DNA of 33,835 nucleotides from the NCBI GenBank assembly GCA_938002605.1, contig CALLAF010000019.1, forward strand, positions 1 to 33,835, given 5' to 3'. The translations under genes and the position numbers were made by a program. Numbering within the stretch: the first letter of the stretch is position 1; each line of letters begins with the position of its first letter. The DNA is from an uncultured Paracoccaceae bacterium (GTDB lineage Bacteria > Pseudomonadota > Alphaproteobacteria > Rhodobacterales > Rhodobacteraceae). Of the stretch, positions 33,824-33,835 are shown piece by piece. Below the pieces are notes generated by a model, which made no database searches, was not told the DNA's origin, and was given only the letters and a program-made list of their open reading frames with translations.

Positions 33824-33835
33824 GGGGGGATTACC
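33824..33835 (-). repeat. Right terminal inverted repeat of the IS3 element
   Basis: GGGGGGATTACC on the plus strand, the reverse complement of the left repeat. It is the very last sequence of the window, so the flanking copy of the interrupted IS481 gene is not visible. Confidence 0.92.

Larger units (their letters stand above)
32629..33835 (-). mobile_element. Complete IS3-family insertion sequence, 1207 bp
   Basis: Bounded by terminal inverted repeats beginning GGTAATCCCCCC. It contains orfA and orfB on the minus strand, with an A6G slippery site at their junction. It is inserted into an IS481-family transposase gene. The OrfA and OrfB sequences resemble the IS407/IS51-like part of the IS3 family (tentative). 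A target-site duplication cannot be checked, because the right repeat coincides with the end of the window. Confidence 0.93.

Overview
The window looks like chromosomal DNA of a marine roseobacter-type alphaproteobacterium (Rhodobacterales). The basis is the adjacent hisS-hisZ-hisG genes with a short-form HisG, a slyX-like gene upstream of hisS, a DUF1489 gene, a B12-dependent ribonucleotide reductase, and an xdhABC cluster joined to a BMP-type purine or nucleoside ABC transporter. Species cannot be named from the sequence alone. No tRNA, rRNA or CRISPR array was seen.

Layout. Bases 1-1112 hold the N-terminal two thirds of ettA (minus strand, cut by the window edge). Next, all on minus, come a frameshifted KAP-family P-loop NTPase (1184-2504), a secreted PilJ-domain sensor-like protein (2643-4064) and a secreted PstS-like/OmpA fusion (4268-5860). 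An AT-rich, apparently gene-free stretch (5861-6430) follows. From 15719 down to 6431 runs one long minus-strand operon: xdhA-xdhB-xdhC, ABC ATPase, permease, a 102-aa membrane protein, second permease, BMP binding protein. It is tied together mainly by 4-base ATGA overlaps and closed by a clear terminator. The natural reading is uptake of a purine or nucleoside and oxidation of the base to urate. An ArsR-type regulator (15904-16203) sits upstream in the same direction, and an AT-rich orphan gene (16321-16965) lies just before dnaE.

On the plus strand, dnaE (17001-20501) is followed by a two-gene islet: a threonine-dehydratase-like PLP enzyme and an asparagine-synthetase-like ATP-dependent ligase without a glutaminase cysteine. 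The islet sits between core genes, has different base composition, and is preceded by a perfect operator-like inverted repeat. It is the best candidate here for an undescribed small pathway. After it come slyX (minus), then hisS-hisZ-hisG plus a secreted hypothetical protein as one overlapping unit, a convergent DUF1489 gene, and nrdJ.

The right end is accessory: a Lon-like AAA+ ATPase without a protease domain (30411-31532), then an IS481-family transposase gene interrupted by a complete 1207-bp IS3-family element (32629-33835) whose right inverted repeat is the last base of the window.

Calls rest on motifs and family resemblance recognised by eye; no database search was run.
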